A stretch of DNA of 64,000 nucleotides from Eutreptiella sp. 'Long Island Sound 2002' (Eukaryota; Euglenozoa; Euglenophyceae; Eutreptiales; Eutreptiaceae): contig OZ038387.1 of assembly GCA_964036045.1 (NCBI GenBank), forward strand, positions 52,861,265-52,925,264, written 5' to 3'. The position numbers were made by a program, and so were the translations under genes. The notes beneath the pieces are model-generated. The model saw only the letters and a list, made by a program, of their open reading frames with translations. It made no database searches and had not been told where the DNA came from. Below, piece by piece: positions 12,783 through 26,620 of this stretch; the first letter of the stretch is position 1, and each line of letters opens with the position of its first letter.

Positions 12783-14100
12783 CGTGTTCCGGCGGCGCTT
12801 CCGGAACGTGTTCCGGCGCTTCCGGAACATGTTCCGGTGCTTCCGGAAAATGTTGCGGTCCTTCCGGAACATGTTCCGGTCCTTCCGGAAAATGTTGCGG
12901 TCCTTCCGGAACATGTTCCGGTCCTTCCGAAACATGTTCCGGTGCTTCCGGAACATGTTCCGGTCCTTCCGGAACATGTTCCGGTCCTTCCGGAACATGT
13001 TCCGGTGCTTCCGGAACATGTTCCGGTCCTTCCGGAACATGTTCCAGAAGCGCCGGAACATGTTCCGGGGCTTCCGGAACATGTTCCGGTCCTTCCGGAA
13101 CATGTTCCAGAAGCGCCGGAACATGTTCCGGGGCTTCCGGAACATGTTCCGGCGCTTCCGGAACATGTTCCGGTTCTTCCGCAACATGTTCTGGTGCTTC
13201 CGGAACATGTTCCGGTCCTTCCGGAACATGTTCCGGTCCTTCCGGAACATGTTCCGGTCCTCCGGAACATGTTCCGGCGCTTCCGGAACATGTTCCGGCG
13301 CTTCCGGAACATGTTCCGGTGCTTCCAGAACATGTTCCGGTCCTTCCGGAACATGTTCCGGTCCTTCCGGAACATGTTCCGGCGCTTCTGGAACATGTTC
13401 CGGTGCTTCAGGAACATGTTCCGGTGCTTCCGGAACATGTTCCGGTCCTTCCGGAACATGTTCCGGAAGCGCCGGAACATGTTCCGGGGCTTCCGGAACA
13501 TGTTCCGGCGCTTCTGGAACATGTTCCGGTCCTTCCGGAACATGTTCCGGTCCTTCCGGAACATGTTCCGGTCCTTCCGGAACGTGTTCCGGCGGCGCTT
13601 CCGGAACGTGTTCCGGCGCTTCCGGAACATGTTCCGGTGCTTCCGGAAAATGTTGCGGTCCTTCCGGAACATGTTCCGGTCCTTCCGGAAAATGTTGCGG
13701 TCCTTCCGGAACATGTTCCGGTCCTTCCGAAACATGTTCCGGTGCTTCCGGAACATGTTCCGGTCCTTCCGGAACATGTTCCGGTCCTTCCGGAACATGT
13801 TCCGGTGCTTCCGGAACATGTTCCGGTCCTTCCGGAACATGTTCCGGAAGCGCCGGAACATGTTCCGGGGCTTCCGGAACATGTTCCGGCGCTTCCGGAA
13901 CATGTTCCGGTCCTTCCGGAACATGTTCCGGTCCTTCCGGAACATGTTCTGGTCCTTCCGAAACATGTTCCGGTGCTTCCGGAACATGTTCCGGTCCTTC
14001 CGGAACATGTTCCGGAAGCGCCGGAACATGTTCCGGGGCTTCCGGAACATATTCCGGTCCTTCCGGAACATGTTCCGGTCCTCCGGAACATGTTCCGGCG
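12783..14100. repeat. 800-bp tandem duplication
   Basis: A 24-bp unit with the spacer enlarged to CGGCGCTT, flanked by two ACGTG variants, occurs at 12,783 and 13,583. Two GAAAATGTTGCGG units at about 12,847 and 12,887 recur at 13,647 and 13,687. A reversed spacer at 13,048 recurs at 13,848. The offset is 800 bp throughout. Each copy ends in a 20-bp unit with a TCC-shortened spacer (GGTCCTCCGG) at 13,255 and 14,077; that 822-bp spacing shows one extra unit plus an indel. A 63-bp (3-unit) duplication lies inside the first copy at 13,048 and 13,111. Confidence 0.9.
13048..14020. repeat. Five single units with reversed spacer, conserved context
   Basis: At 13,048, 13,111, 13,467, 13,848 and 14,016 the spacer reads AAGCG, the reverse complement of CGCTT. 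In all five cases the next palindrome is followed by a GGCTT spacer (CCGGGGCTTCCGG). The shared neighbour shows that one inversion was copied within the 800-bp higher-order repeat and its 63-bp internal duplication. Confidence 0.88.
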
Positions 14101-14509
14101 CTTCCGGAACATGTTCCGGCGCTTCCGGAACATGTTCCGGTGCTTCCAGAACATGTTCCGGTCCTTCCGGAACATGTTCCGGTGCTTCCGGAACATGTTC
14201 CGGCGCTTCCGGAACATGTTCCGGTGCTTCAGGAACATGTTCCGGTGCTTCCGGAACATGTTCCGGTCCTTCCGGAACATGTTCCGGTCCTTCCGGAACA
14301 TGTTCCGGTGCTTCCGGAACATGTTCCGGTCCTTCCGGAACATGTTCCGGTGCTTCCGGAACATGTTCCGGTCCTTCCGGAACATGTTCCGGTGCATCCG
14401 GAACATGTTCCGGTGCTTCCGGAACATGTTACGGTGCTTCCGGAACATGTTCCGGTGCTTCCGGAACATGTTCCGGTGCTTCTGGAACATGTTCCGGTCC
14501 TTCCGGAAC

Positions 14510-15690
14510 ATGTGCCGGTGCTTCCAGAACATTGTCCGGTGCTTCCGGAACATGTTCCGGTGCTTCCAGAACATGTTCCGGTGCTTCCGGAACATGTTCC
14601 GGCGCTTCCGGAACATGTTCCGGTGCATCCGGAACATGTTCCGGCGCTTCCGGAACATGTTCCGGTGCTTCCGGAACATGTTTGGGTCCTTTCGGAACAT
14701 GTTCGGGTCCTTCCGGAACATGTTCCGGTGCTTCCGGAACATGTTCCGGTGCTTCCGGAACATGTTCCGGTCCTTGCGGAACATGTTCCGGTCCTTCCGG
14801 AACATGTTCCGGTCCTTCCGGAACATGTTCCGGTGCTTCCGGAACATGTTCCGGTGCTTCCGGAACATGTTCCGGTCCTTGCGGAACATGTTCCGGTCCT
14901 TCCGGAACATGTTCTGGTCCTTCCGGAACATGTTCCGGTGCTTCCGGAACATGTTCCGGTCCTTCCGGAACATGTTCCGGCGCTTCCGGAACATGTTCCG
15001 GCGCTTCCGGAACATGTTCCGGTGCTCCCGGAACATGTTCCGGTGCTTCCGGAACATGTTCGGGTCCTTCCGGAACATGTTCGGGTCCTTCCGGAACATG
15101 TTCGGGTCCTTCCGGAACATGTTCCGGTCCTTCCGGAACATGTTCCGGCGCTTCCGGAACATGTTCCGGTCCTCCCGGACCATGTTCCGGTCCTTCCGGA
15201 ACATGTTCCGGTCCTTCCGGAACATGTTCCGGCGCTTCCGGAACATGTTCCGGTGCTTCCGGAACATGTTCCGGCGCTTCCGGAACATGTTGCGGTCCTT
15301 CCGGAACATGTTCCGGTGCTTCCGCAACACCGGAACATGTTCCGGTCCTTCCGGAACATGTTCCGGTCCTTCCGGAACATGTTCCGGTGCTTCCGGAACA
15401 TGTTCCGGCGCTTCCGGACCATGTTCCGGCGCCTCCGGAACATGTTCCGGTCCTTCCGGAACATGTGCCGGTGCTTCCAGAACATTGTCCGGTGCTTCTC
15501 GAACATGTTCCGGTGCTTCCGGAACATGTTCCGGCGCTTCCGGAACATGTTTCGGCGCTTCCGGAACATGTTCCGGCGCTTGCGGAACATGTTCCGGTGC
15601 ATCCGGAACATGTTCCGGTGCTTCCGGAACATGTTCCGGTGCTTCCGGAACATGTTTGGGTCCTTTCGGAACATGTTCGGGTCCTTCCGG
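14510..15690. repeat. Duplicated block, 953-974 bp apart
   Basis: CATGTGCCGG followed by AACATTGTCC occurs at about 14,511 and again about 953 bp later. CATGTTTGGGTCCTTTCGG occurs at 14,681 and again at 15,655, a 974-bp spacing that includes one extra 21-bp unit. Between them, the order of ordinary spacers is broadly kept. Just after the second copy, at about 15,688, a truncated unit (CCGGACATG) changes the register. Confidence 0.8.
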
Positions 15691-16380
15691 ACATGTTCCG
15701 GTGCTCCCGGAACATGTTGCGGTGCTTCCAGAACATGTTCCGGCGCTTCCAGAACATGTTCCGGTCCTTCCGGAACACGTTCCGGTGCTTCTGGAACATG
15801 TTCCGGCGCTTCCGGAACATGTTCCGCTCCTTCCGGAACACGTTCCGGTCCTTCCGGAACACGTTCCGGTCCTTCCGGAACATGTTCCGGTGCTTCCGGA
15901 ACATGTTCCGGTGCTTCCGGAACATGTTCCGGTCCTTCCGGAACATGTTCCGGTCCTTCCGGAACATGTTCCGGCGCTTCCGGAAAATGTTCCGGCGCTT
16001 CCGGTACATGTTCCGGTGCTTCCGGAACATGTTCTGGTCCTTCCGGAACATGTTCGGGTCCTTCCGGAACATGTTCGGGTCCTTCCGGAACATGTTCCGG
16101 TGCTTCCGGAACATGTTCCGGCGCTTCCGGAACATGTTTCGGTGCTTCCGGAACATGTTCCGGTGCTTCCGGAACATGTTCCGGTCCTTCCGGAACATGT
16201 TCCGGCGCTTCCGGAACATGTTCCGGCGCTTCCGGAACATGTTCCGGTGCTTCCGGAACATGTTCCGGCGCTTCCGGAACATGTTCCGGCGCTTCCGGAA
16301 AATGTTCCGGCGCTTCCTTCCGGAACATGTTCCGGCGCTTCCGGAACATGTTCTGGTCCTTGCGGAACATGTTCCGGTCC

Positions 16381-18000
16381 TTCCGAAACATGTTCCGGTG
16401 CTTCCGGAACATGTTCCGGTGCTTCCGGAACATGTTCCGGCGCTTCCGGAACATGTTCCGGCGCTTCCGGAACATGTTCCGGTGCTTCCGGAACATGTTC
16501 CGGTGCTTCCGGAACATGTTCCGGGGCTTACGGAACATGTTCCGGCGCTTCCGGAACATGTTCCGGGGCTTCCGGAACATGTTCCGGCGCTTCCGGAACA
16601 TGTTCCGGGGCTTCCGGAACATGTTCCGGCGCTTCCGGAACATGTTCCGGTCCTTCCGGAACATGTTCCGGTGCTTCCAGAACACCGGAACATGTTCCGG
16701 TCCTTCTGGAACATGTTCACGTCCTTCCGGAACATGTTCCGGTCCTTCCGGAACATGTTCCGGTGCTTCCGGAACATGTTCTGGTCCCTCCGGAACATGT
16801 TCCGGTGCTTCCGGAACATGTTCCGGCGCTTCCGGAACATGTTCCGGCGCTTCCGGAATATGTTCCGGTCCTTCCGGAACATGTTCCGGTCCTTCCGGCA
16901 CATGTTCCGGCGCTTCCGGAACATGTTCCGGCGCTTCCGGAACATGTTCCGGCGCTTCCGGACCATTTTCCGGCGCTTCCGGAACATGTTCCGGTCCTTC
17001 CGGAACATATTCCGGCGCTTCCGGAACATGTTCCGGCGCTTCCGGAACATGTTCCGGCGCTTCCCGAACATGTTCCGGTCCTTCCGGAACATGTTTTGGT
17101 CCTTCCGGAACATGTTCCGGCGCTTCCTTCCGGAACATGTTCCGGCGCTTCCTTCCGGAAAATGTTCCGGCGCTTCCTTCCGGAACATGTTCCGGCGCTT
17201 CCGGAACATGTTCTGGTCCTTCCGGAACATGTTCCGGTCCTTCCGAAACATGTTCCGGTGCTTCCGGAACCTGTTCCGGTGCTTCCGGAACATGTTCCGG
17301 CGCTTCCGGAACATGTTCCGGCGCTTCCGGAACATGTTCCGGTGCTTCCGGAACATGTTCCGGTGCTTCCGGAACATGTTCCGGGGCTTACGGAACATGT
17401 TCCGGCGCTTCCGGAACATGTTCCGGGGCTTCCGGAACATGTTCCGGCGCTTCCGGAACATGTTTCGGCGCTTCCGGAACATGTTCCGGGGCTTCCGGAA
17501 CATGTTCCGGTCCTTCCGGAACATGTTCCGGTGCTTCCAGAACACCGGAACATGTTCCGGTCCTTCTGGAACATGTTCACGTCCTTCCGGAACATGTTCC
17601 GGTCCTTCCGGAACATGTTCCGGTGCTTCCGGAACATGTTCTGGTCCCTCCGGAACATGTTCCGGTGCCTCGGGAACATGTTCCGGCGATTCCGGAACAT
17701 GTTCCGGCGCTTCCGGAACATGTTCCGGCGCTTCCGGAACATGTTCCGGTGCTTCCGGAACATGTTCCGGTGCTTCCGGAACACGTTCGGGTCCTTCCGG
17801 AACATGTTCCGGCGCTTCCGGAACATGTTCCGGTGCTTCCGGAACACCGGAACATGTTCCGGTCCTTCCGGAACATGTTCCGGTCCTTCCCGAACATGTT
17901 CCGGTGCTTCCGGAACATGTTCTGGTCCTTCCGGAACATGTTCCGGCGCTTCCGCAACATGTTCCGGTGCACCGGGAACATGTTCCGGCGATTCCGGAAC
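16381..18000. repeat. 860-bp tandem duplication
   Basis: Markers recur at a constant 860-bp offset: TTCCGAAACATG at 16,381 and 17,241, CCGGGGCTTACGG at 16,521 and 17,381, and the short unit followed by TTCTGGAACATGTTCACG at 16,681/16,716 and 17,541/17,576. The offset is 41 units minus one base. The second copy shows a few point differences, for example CCTGTTCC and CATGTTTCGG. Alternating CGCTT and GGCTT spacers inside each copy form a smaller two-unit pattern. Confidence 0.9.
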
Positions 18001-21000
18001 ATGTTCCGGCGCTTCCGGAACATGTTCCGGTGCCTCCGGAACATGTTCCGGTCCTTCCGGAACTTGTTCCGGTCCTTCCGGAACATGTTCCGGCGCTTCC
18101 GGAACATGTTCTGGCGCTTTTGGAACATGTTCCGGTCCTTCCGGAACATGTTGCGGTGCTTGCGGAACATGTTCCGGTCCTTCCGGAACATGTTGTGGTG
18201 CTTCCAGAACATGTTCCGGCGCTTCCGGAACATGTTCAGGTCCTTCCGGAACATGTTCCGGTGCTTCCGGAACATGTTCCGGCGCTTCCGGAACATGTTC
18301 CGGCGCTTCCGGAACATGTTCCGGCGCTTCCGGAACATGTTCCGGCGCTTCCGGAATATGTTCCGGTCCTTCCGGAACATGTTCCGGTCCTTCCGGAACA
18401 TGTTCGGGTCCTTCCGGAACATGTTCCGGCGCTTCCGGAACATGTTCCGGTGCTTCCGGAACACCGGAACATGTTCCGGTCCTTCCGGAACATGTTTTGG
18501 TCCTTCCCGAACATGTTCCGGTGCTTCCGGAACATGTTCTGGTCCTTCCGGAACATGTTCCGGCGCTTCCGCAACATGTTCCGGTGCCTCGGGAACATGT
18601 TCCGGCGATTCCGGAACTTGTTCCGGCGCTTCCGGAACATGTTCCGGTGCCTCCGGAACATGTTCCGGTCCTTCCGGAACATGTTCCGGTCCTTCCGGAA
18701 CATGTTCCGGCGCTTCCGGAACATCTTCTGGCGCTTTTGGAACATGTTCCGGTCCTTCCGGAACATGTTGCGGTGCTTGCGGAACATGTTCCGGTCCTTC
18801 CGGAACATATTGCGGTGCTTCCAGAACATGTTCCGGCGCTTCCGGAACATGTTCCGGCGCTTCCGGAACATGTTCCGGCGCTTGCGGAACATGTTCTGGT
18901 GCTTCCGGAACATGTTCCGGTGGTTCCGGAACATGTTCCGGTGCTTCCGGAACACCGGAACATGTTCCGGTCCTTCCGGAACATGTTCCGGTCCTTCCCG
19001 AACATGTTCCGGTGCTTCCGGAACATGTTCTGGTCCTTCCGGAACATGTTCCGGCGCTTCCGCAACATGTTCCGGTGCACCGGGAACATGTTCCGGCGAT
19101 TCCGGAACATGTTCCGGCGCTTCCGGAACATGTTCCGGTGCCTCCGGAACATGTTCCGGTCCTTCCGGAACATGTTCCGGTCCTTCCGGAACATGTTCCG
19201 GCGCTTCCGGAACATGTTCTGGCGCTTTTGGAACATGTTCCGGTCCTTCCGGAACATGTTGCGGTGCTTGCGGAACATGTTCCGGTCCTTCCGGAACATG
19301 TTGCGGTGCTTCCAGAACATGTTCCGGCGCTTCCGGAACATGTTCCGGTGCTTCCGGAACATGTTCAGGTCCTTCCGGAACATGTTCCGGTGCTTCCGGA
19401 ACATGTTCCGGCGCTTCCGGAACATGTTCCGGCGCTTCCGGAACATGTTCCGGCGCTTCCGGAACATGTTCCGGCGCTTCCGGAATATGTTCCGGTCCTT
19501 CCGGAACATGTTCCGGTCCTTCCGGAACATGTTCGGGTCCTTCCGGAACATGTTCCGGCGCTTCCGGAACATGTTCCGGTGCTTCCGGAACACCGGAACA
19601 TGTTCCGGTCCTTCCGGAACATGTTTTGGTCCTTCCCGAACATGTTCCGGTGCTTCCGGAACATGTTCTGGTCCTTCCGGAACATGTTCCGGCGCTTCCG
19701 CAACATGTTCCGGTGCCTCGGGAACATGTTCCGGCGATTCCGGAACTTGTTCCGGCGCTTCCGGAACATGTTCCGTTGCTTTCGGAACATGTTCCGGTCC
19801 TTCCGGAACATGTTCCGGTCCTTCCGGAACATGTTCCGGCGCTTCCGGAACATCTTCTGGCGCTTTTGGAACATGTTCCGGTCCTTCCGGAACATGTTGC
19901 GGTGCTTGCGGAACATGTTCCGGTCCTTCCGGAACATATTGCGGTGCTTCCAGAACATGTTCCGGCGCTTCCGGAACATGTTCCGGCGCTTCCGGAACAT
20001 GTTCCGGCGCTTGCGGAACATGTTCTGGTGCTTCCGGAACATGTTCCGGTGGTTCCGGAACATGTTCGGGTCCTTCCGGCACATGTTCCGGTGCTTCCGG
20101 AACATGTTCCGGCGCTTCCGGAATATGTTCCGGTCCTTCCGGAACATGTTCCGGTCCTTCCGGAACATGTTCCGGCGCTTCCGGAACATGTTCCGGCGCT
20201 TCCGGAACATGTTCCGGCGCTTCCGGACCATTTTCCGGCGCTTCCGGAACATGTTCCGGCGCTTGCGGAACATGTTCTGGTGCTTCCGGAACATGTTCCG
20301 GTGGTTCCGGAACATGTTCCGGTGCTTCCGGAACACCGGAACATGTTCCGGTCCTTCCGGAACATGTTCCGGTCCTTCCCGAACATGTTCCGGTGCTTCC
20401 GGAACATGTTCTGGTCCTTCCGGAACATGTTCCGGCGCTTCCGCAACATGTTCCGGTGCACCGGGAACATGTTCCGGCGATTCCGGAACATGTTCCGGCG
20501 CTTCCGGAACATGTTCCGGTGCCTCCGGAACATGTTCCGGTCCTTCCGGAACATGTTCCGGTCCTTCCGGAACATGTTCCGGCGCTTCCGGAACATGTTC
20601 CGGCGCTTCCGGACCATTTTCCGGCGCTTCCGGAACATGTTCCGGTCCTTCTGGAACATGTTCCGGCTCTTCCGGAACATGTTCCGGCGCTTCCGGAACA
20701 TGTTCCGGCGCTTCCCGAACATGTTCCGGTGCTTCCGGAACATGTTCCGGCGCTTCCGGAACATGTTCCGGTCCTTCCGGAACATGTTCCGGTCCTTCCG
20801 GAACATGTTCCGGTCTTTCCGGAACATGTTTTGTTGCTTCCGGAACATGTTCCGGTGCTTCCGGAACATGTTCCGTTACTTTCGGAACATGTTCCGGTCC
20901 TTCCGGAACATGTTCCGGTGCTTCCGGAACATGTTCCGTTGCTTTCGGAACATGTTCCGGTCCTTCCGGAACATGGTCCGGTGCTTCCGGAACATGTTCC

Positions 21001-21300
21001 GGTGCTTCCGGAACATGTTCCGGTGCTTCCGGAACATGTTCCGGCGATTCCGGAACATGTTCCGGCGCTTCCGGAACATGTTCCGGTGCCTCCAGAACAT
21101 GTTCCGGTCCTTCCGGAACATGTTCCGGTCCTTCCGGAACATGTTCCGGCGCTTCCGGAACATGTTTCGGCGCTTCCGGAATATGTTCCGGTCCTTCCGG
21201 AACATGTTCCGGTCCTTCCGGAACATGTTCGGGTCCTTCCGGAACATGTTCCGGCGCTTCCGGAACATGTTCCGGTGCTTCCGGAACACCGGAACATGTT
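17843..21300. repeat. ~1.11-1.13-kb higher-order repeat, two full and one partial copy
   Basis: Each copy starts at a short unit (AACACCGG at 17,843 and 18,951) and contains a second one at 18,460 and 19,589. The GTGCACCGGGAACATG variant at 17,971 recurs at 19,079 (1,108 bp) and again at 20,460. GCTTTTGGAAC at 18,117 and 18,734 recurs at 19,225 and 19,863. The third copy, starting at 20,332, keeps the beginning and then diverges into units with CCGTTACTTTCGG and CCGTTGCTTTCGG before the short unit at 21,285. Confidence 0.88.
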
Positions 21301-22104
21301 CCGGTCCTTCCGGAACATGTTTTGGTCCTTCCCGAACATGTTCCGGTGCTTCCGGAACATGTTCTGGTCCTTCCGGAACATGTACCGGTGCCTCCGGAAC
21401 ATGTTCCGGTCCTTCCGAAACATGTTCCGGTCCTTCCGGAACATGTTCCGGCGCTTCCGGAACAGCTTCTGGCGCTTTTGGAACATGTTCCGGTCCTTCC
21501 GGAACATGTTGCGGTGCTTGCGGAACATGTTCCGGTCCTTCCGGAACATGTTGCGGTGCTTCCAGAACATGTTCCGGCGCTTCCGGAACATGTTCCGGCG
21601 CTTCCGGAACATGTTCCGGCGCTTCCGGAACATGTTCCGGTCCTTCCGGAACATGTTCCGGTGGTTCCGGAACATGTTCGGGTCCTTCCGGCACATGTTC
21701 CGGTGCTTCCGGAACATGTTCCGGCGCTTCCGGAACATGTTCCGGTGCTTCCGGAACATGTTCCGGTGCTTCCGGAACATGTTCAGGTCCTTCCGGAACA
21801 TGTTCCGGTGCTTCCGGAACATGTTCCGGCGCTTCCGGAATATGTTCCGGTCCTTCCGGAACATGTTCCGGTCCTTCCGGAACATGTTCCGGCGCTTCCG
21901 GAACATGTTCCGGCGCTTCTGGAACATGTTCCGGCGCTTCCGGACCATTTTCCGGCGCTTCCGGAACATGTTCCGGTCCTTCCGGAACATGTTCCGGCGC
22001 TTCCGGAACATGTTCCGGCGCTTCCGGAACATGTTCCGGCGCTTCCCGAACATGTTCCGGTCCTTCCGGAACATGTTCCGGTCCTTCCGGAACATGTTCC
22101 GGCG

Positions 22105-25100
22105 CTTCCTTCCGGAACATGTTCCGGCGCTTCCTTCCGGAAAATGTTCCGGCGCTTCCTTCCGGAACATGTTCCGGCGCTTCCGGAACATGTGCCGGTC
22201 CTTCCGGAACATGTTCCGGTCCTTCCGGAACATGTTCCGGTCTTTCCGGAACATTTTTTGTTGCTTCCGGAACATGTTCCGGTGCTTCCGGAACATGTTC
22301 CGTTGCTTTCGGAACATGTTCCGGTCCTTCCGGAACATGTTCCGGTGCTCCCGGAACATGTTCCGGTGCTTCCGGAACATGTTCCGGTGCTTCCGGAACA
22401 TGTTCCGGTCCTTCCGGAACATGTTCCGGCGCTTGCGGAACATGTTCCGGTGCTTCCGGAACATGTTCCGGCGCTTCCGGAACATGTTCCGGTGCTTCCG
22501 GAATACCGGAACATGTTCCGGTCCTTCCGGAACATGTTCCGGTGCTTCCGGAACATGTTCCGGCGCTTCCGGAACATGTTCCGGTGCTTGCGGAACATGT
22601 TCCGGTCCTTCCGGAACATGTTCCGGCGCTTCCGGAACATGTTCTGGCGCTTTTGGAACATGTTCCGGTCCTTCCGGAACATGTTGCGGTGCTTGCGGTA
22701 CATGTTCCGGTCCTTCCGCAACATGTTGCGGTGCTTCCAGAACATGTTCCGGCGCTTCCGGAACATGTTCCGGCGCTTCCGGAACATGTTCCGGCGCTTT
22801 CGGAACATGTTCCGGCGCTTCCGGAACATGTTCCGGCGCTTCCGTAACATGTTCCGGTGCTTCCGGAACATGATCCGGTGCTTCCGGAACATGTTCGGGT
22901 CCTTCCGGCACATGTTCCGGTGCTTTCGGAACATGTTCCGGCGCTTCCGGAACATGTTCCGGTGCTTCCGGAACATGTTCCGGTGCTTCCGGAACATGTT
23001 CAGGTCCTTCCGGAACATGTTCCGGTGCTTCCGGAACATGTTCCGGCGCTTCCGGAACATGTTCCGGCGCTTCCGGAATATGTTCCGGTCCTTCCGGAAC
23101 ATGTTCCGGTCCTTCCGGAACATGTTCCGGCGCTTCCGGAACATGTTCCGGCGCTTCTGGAACATTTTCCGGCGCTTCCGGAACATGTTCCGGTCCTTCC
23201 GGAACATGTTCCGGCGCTTCCGGAACATGTTCCGGCGCTTCCCGAACATGTTCAGGTCCTTCCGGAACATGTTCCGGTCCTTCCGGAACATGTTCCGGCG
23301 CTTCCTTCCGGAACATGTTCCGGCGCTTCCTTCCGGAAGAGGTTCCGGCGCTTCCTTCCGGAACATGTTCCGGCGCTTCCGGAACATGTTCCGGTCCTTC
23401 CGGAACATGTTCCGGTCCTTCCAGAACATGTTCCGGTCTTTCCGGAACATGTTCCGTTGCTTCCCGAACATGTTCCGGTGCTTCCGGAACATGTTCCGTT
23501 GCTTTCGGAACATGTTCCGGTCCTTCCGGAACATGTTCCGGTGCTTCCGGAACATGTTCCGGTGCTTCCGGAACATGTTCCGGTGCTTCCGGAACAGGTT
23601 CCGGTCCTTCCGGAACATGTTCCGGTGCCTCGGGAACATGTTCCGGCGATTCCGGAACATGTTCCGGCGCTTCCGGAACATGTTCCGGTGCCTCCGCAAA
23701 ATGTTCCGGCGCTTCCGGAACATGTTCCGGCGCTTCCGGAACACGTTCCGGTCCTTCTGGAACATGTTCCGGTCCTTCCGGAACATGTTCCGGCGCTTCC
23801 GGAACGTGTTCCGGTGCCTCGGGAACATGTCTCGGCCATTCCGGAACATGTTCCGGTCCTTCCGGAACATGTTCCGGTCCTTCCGGAACATGTTCCGGCG
23901 CTTCCGGAACATGTTCCGGTGCCTCGGGAACATGTTCCGGCGATTCCGGAACTTGTTCCGGCGCTTCCGGAACATGTTCCGGTGCCTCCGGAACATGTTC
24001 CGGCGATTCCGGAACATGTTCCGGTCCTTCCGGAACATGTTCCGGCGATTCCGGAACATGTTCCGGTCCTTCCGGAACATGTTCCGGTCCTTCCGGAACA
24101 TGTTCCGGCGCTTCCGGACCATGTTCCGGTGCTTCCGGAACATGTTCCGGTCCTTCCGGAACATGTTCCGGCGCTTCCGGAACATGTTCCGGTCCTTCCG
24201 GAACATGTTCCGGTCCTTCCGGAACATGTTCCGGCGCTTCCGGAACATGTTCCGGTGCTTCCGGAACATGTTCCGGTGCTTCCGGAACACCGGAACATGT
24301 TCCGGTCCTTCCGGAACATGTTCCGGTGCTTCCGGAACATGTTCCGGTCCTTCCGGAACATGTTCCGGTCCTTCCGGAACATGTTCCGGTGCTTCCGGAA
24401 CATGTTCTGGTCCTTCCGGAAAATGTTCCGGCGCTTCCGGAAAATGTTCCGGTGCCTCGGGAACATGTTCCGGCGATTCCGGAACATGTTCCGGCGCTTC
24501 CGGAACATGTTCCGGTGCCTCCGGAACATGTTCCGGTCCTTCCGGAACATGTTCTGGCGATTCCGGAACATGTTCCGGCGCTTCCGGAACATGTTCCGGT
24601 CCTTCCGGAACATGTTCCGGTCCTTCCGGAACATGTTCCGGCGCTTCCGGAACATGTTCCGGTGCTTCCGGAACATGTTCCGGTGCTTCCGGAACACCGG
24701 AACATGTTCCGGTCCTTCCGGAACATGTTCCGGTGCTTCCGGAACATGTTCCGGTCCTTCCGGAACATGTTCCGGTCCTTCCGGAACATGTTGCGGTGCT
24801 TGCGGAACATGTTCCGGTGCTTCCGGAACATGTTCCGGTCCTTCCGGAACATGTTCCGGCGCTTCCGGAACATGTTTCGGCGCTTCCGGAACATTTTCCG
24901 GCGCTTCCGGAACATGTTCCGGCGCTTTCGGAACATGTTCCGGTCCTTCCGGAACATGTTGCGGTGCTTGCGGAACATGTTCCGGTCCTTCCGGAACATG
25001 TTCCGGCGCTTCCGGAACATGTTCCGGCGCTTCCGGAACATGTTCCGGCGCTTCCCGAACATGTTCCGGTCCTTCCGGAACATGTTCCGGTCCTTCCGGA

Positions 25101-26620
25101 ACATGTTTCGGCGCTTCCTTCCGGAACATGTTCCGGCGCTTCCTTCCGGAAAATGTTCCGGCGCTTCCTTCCGGAACATGTTCCGGCGCTTCCGGAACAT
25201 GTGCCGGTCCTTCCGGAACATGTTCCGGTCCTTCCGGAACATGTTCCGGTCTTTCCGGAACATTTTTTGTTGCTTCCGGAACATGTTCCGGTGCTTCCGG
25301 AACATGTTCCGTTGCTTCCGGAACATGTTCCGGTCCTTCCGGAACATGTTCCGGTGCTTCCGGAACATGTTCCGGTGCTTCTGGAACATGTTCCGGTGCT
25401 TCCGGAACATGTTCCGGCGCTTGCGGAACATGTTCCGGTGCTTCCGGAACATGTTCCGGCGCTTCCGGAACATGTTCCGGTGCTTCCGGAATACCGGAAC
25501 ATGTTCCGGTCCTTCCGGAACATGTTCCGGTGCTTCCGGAACATGTTCCGGCGCTTCCGGAACATGTTCCGGTGCTTGCGGAACATGTTCCGGTCCTTCC
25601 GGAACATGTTCCGGCGCTTCCGGAACATGTTCTGGCGCTTTTGGAACATGTTCCGGTCCTTCCGGAACATGTTGCGGTGCTTGCGGAACATGTTCCGGTC
25701 CTTCCGCAACATGTTGCGGTGCTTCCAGAACATGTTCCGGCGCTTCCGGAACATGTTCCGGCGCTTCTGGAACATGTTCCGGCGCTTTCGGAACATGTTC
25801 CGGCGCTTCCGGAACATGTTCCGGTGCTTCCGGAACATGTTCCGGTGCTTCCGGAACATGATCCGGTGCTTCCGGAACATGTTCGGGTCCTTCCGGCACA
25901 TGTTCCGGTGCTTTCGGAACATGTTCCGGCGCTTCCGGAACATGTTCCGGTGCTTCCGGAACATGTTCCGGTGCTTCCGGAACATGTTCAGGTCCTTCCG
26001 GAACATGTTCCGGTGCTTCCGGAACATGTTCCGGCGCTTCCGGAACATGTTCCGGCGCTTCCGGAATATGTTCCGGTCCTTCCGGAACATGTTCCGGTCC
26101 TTCCGGAACATGTTCCGGCGCTTCCGGAACATGTTCCGGCGCTTCCGGAACATTTTCCGGCGCTTCCGGAACATGTTCCGGCGCTTCCGGAACATGTTCC
26201 GGCGCTTCCGGAACATGTTCCGGCGCTTCCCGAACATGTTCCGGTCCTTCCGGAACATGTTCCGGTCCTTCCGGAACATGTTCCGGCGCTTCCTTCCGGA
26301 ACATGTTCCGGCGCTTCCTTCCGGAAGAGGTTCCGGCGCTTCCTTCCGGAACATGTTCCGGCGCTTCCGGAACATGTTCCGGTCCTTCCGGAACATGTTC
26401 CGGTCCTTCCAGAACATGTTCCGGTCTTTCCGGAACATGTTCCGTTGCTTCCGGAACATGTTCCGGTGCTTCCGGAACATGTTCCGTTGCTTTCGGAACA
26501 TGTTCCGGTCCTTCCGGAACATGTTCCGGTGCTTCCGGAACATGTGCCGGTGCTTCCGGAACATGTTCCGGTGCTTCCGGAACAGGTTCCGGTCCTTCCG
26601 GAACAGGTTCCGGTGCTTCC
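22105..26620. repeat. ~3.0-kb higher-order repeat, two copies
   Basis: The TTCCTTCC triplet with GGAAAATG at 22,141 recurs at 25,150, and ACATTTTTTGTTGC at 22,251 recurs at 25,260; both offsets are 3,009 bp. Further in, the offset drops by one unit to 2,988 bp: GCTTTTGGAAC 22,650 to 25,638, and CCGGAAGAGGTTCC 23,337 to 26,325. The copied segments cover roughly 22.1-23.6 and 25.1-26.6 kb. The sequence between them (23.6-25.1 kb) is different but is partly copied at 27.9-28.7 kb. Confidence 0.9.

Larger units (their letters stand above)
6776..16312. repeat. Array zone II: ATGGTCC / TTACGGTCG / CATGCTTCGG subfamilies
   Basis: The zone opens with the first 8-bp short unit (GCAACACCGG at about 6,774). 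Its diagnostic variants are CATGGTCC (about 7,571, 7,844, 9,040, 10,362), TTACGGTCG (about 8,080, 9,528, 9,822, 10,598, 10,871), CATGTTTCGG (several) and the 12-bp unit CATGCTTCGGAAC. From 12.0 to 15.7 kb the variants TTCGGGTCC, CCTTTCGG, GAAAATGTTGCGG and CATTGTCC take over. All of this is the same 21-bp satellite; no other sequence class is present. Boundaries are approximate. Confidence 0.75.
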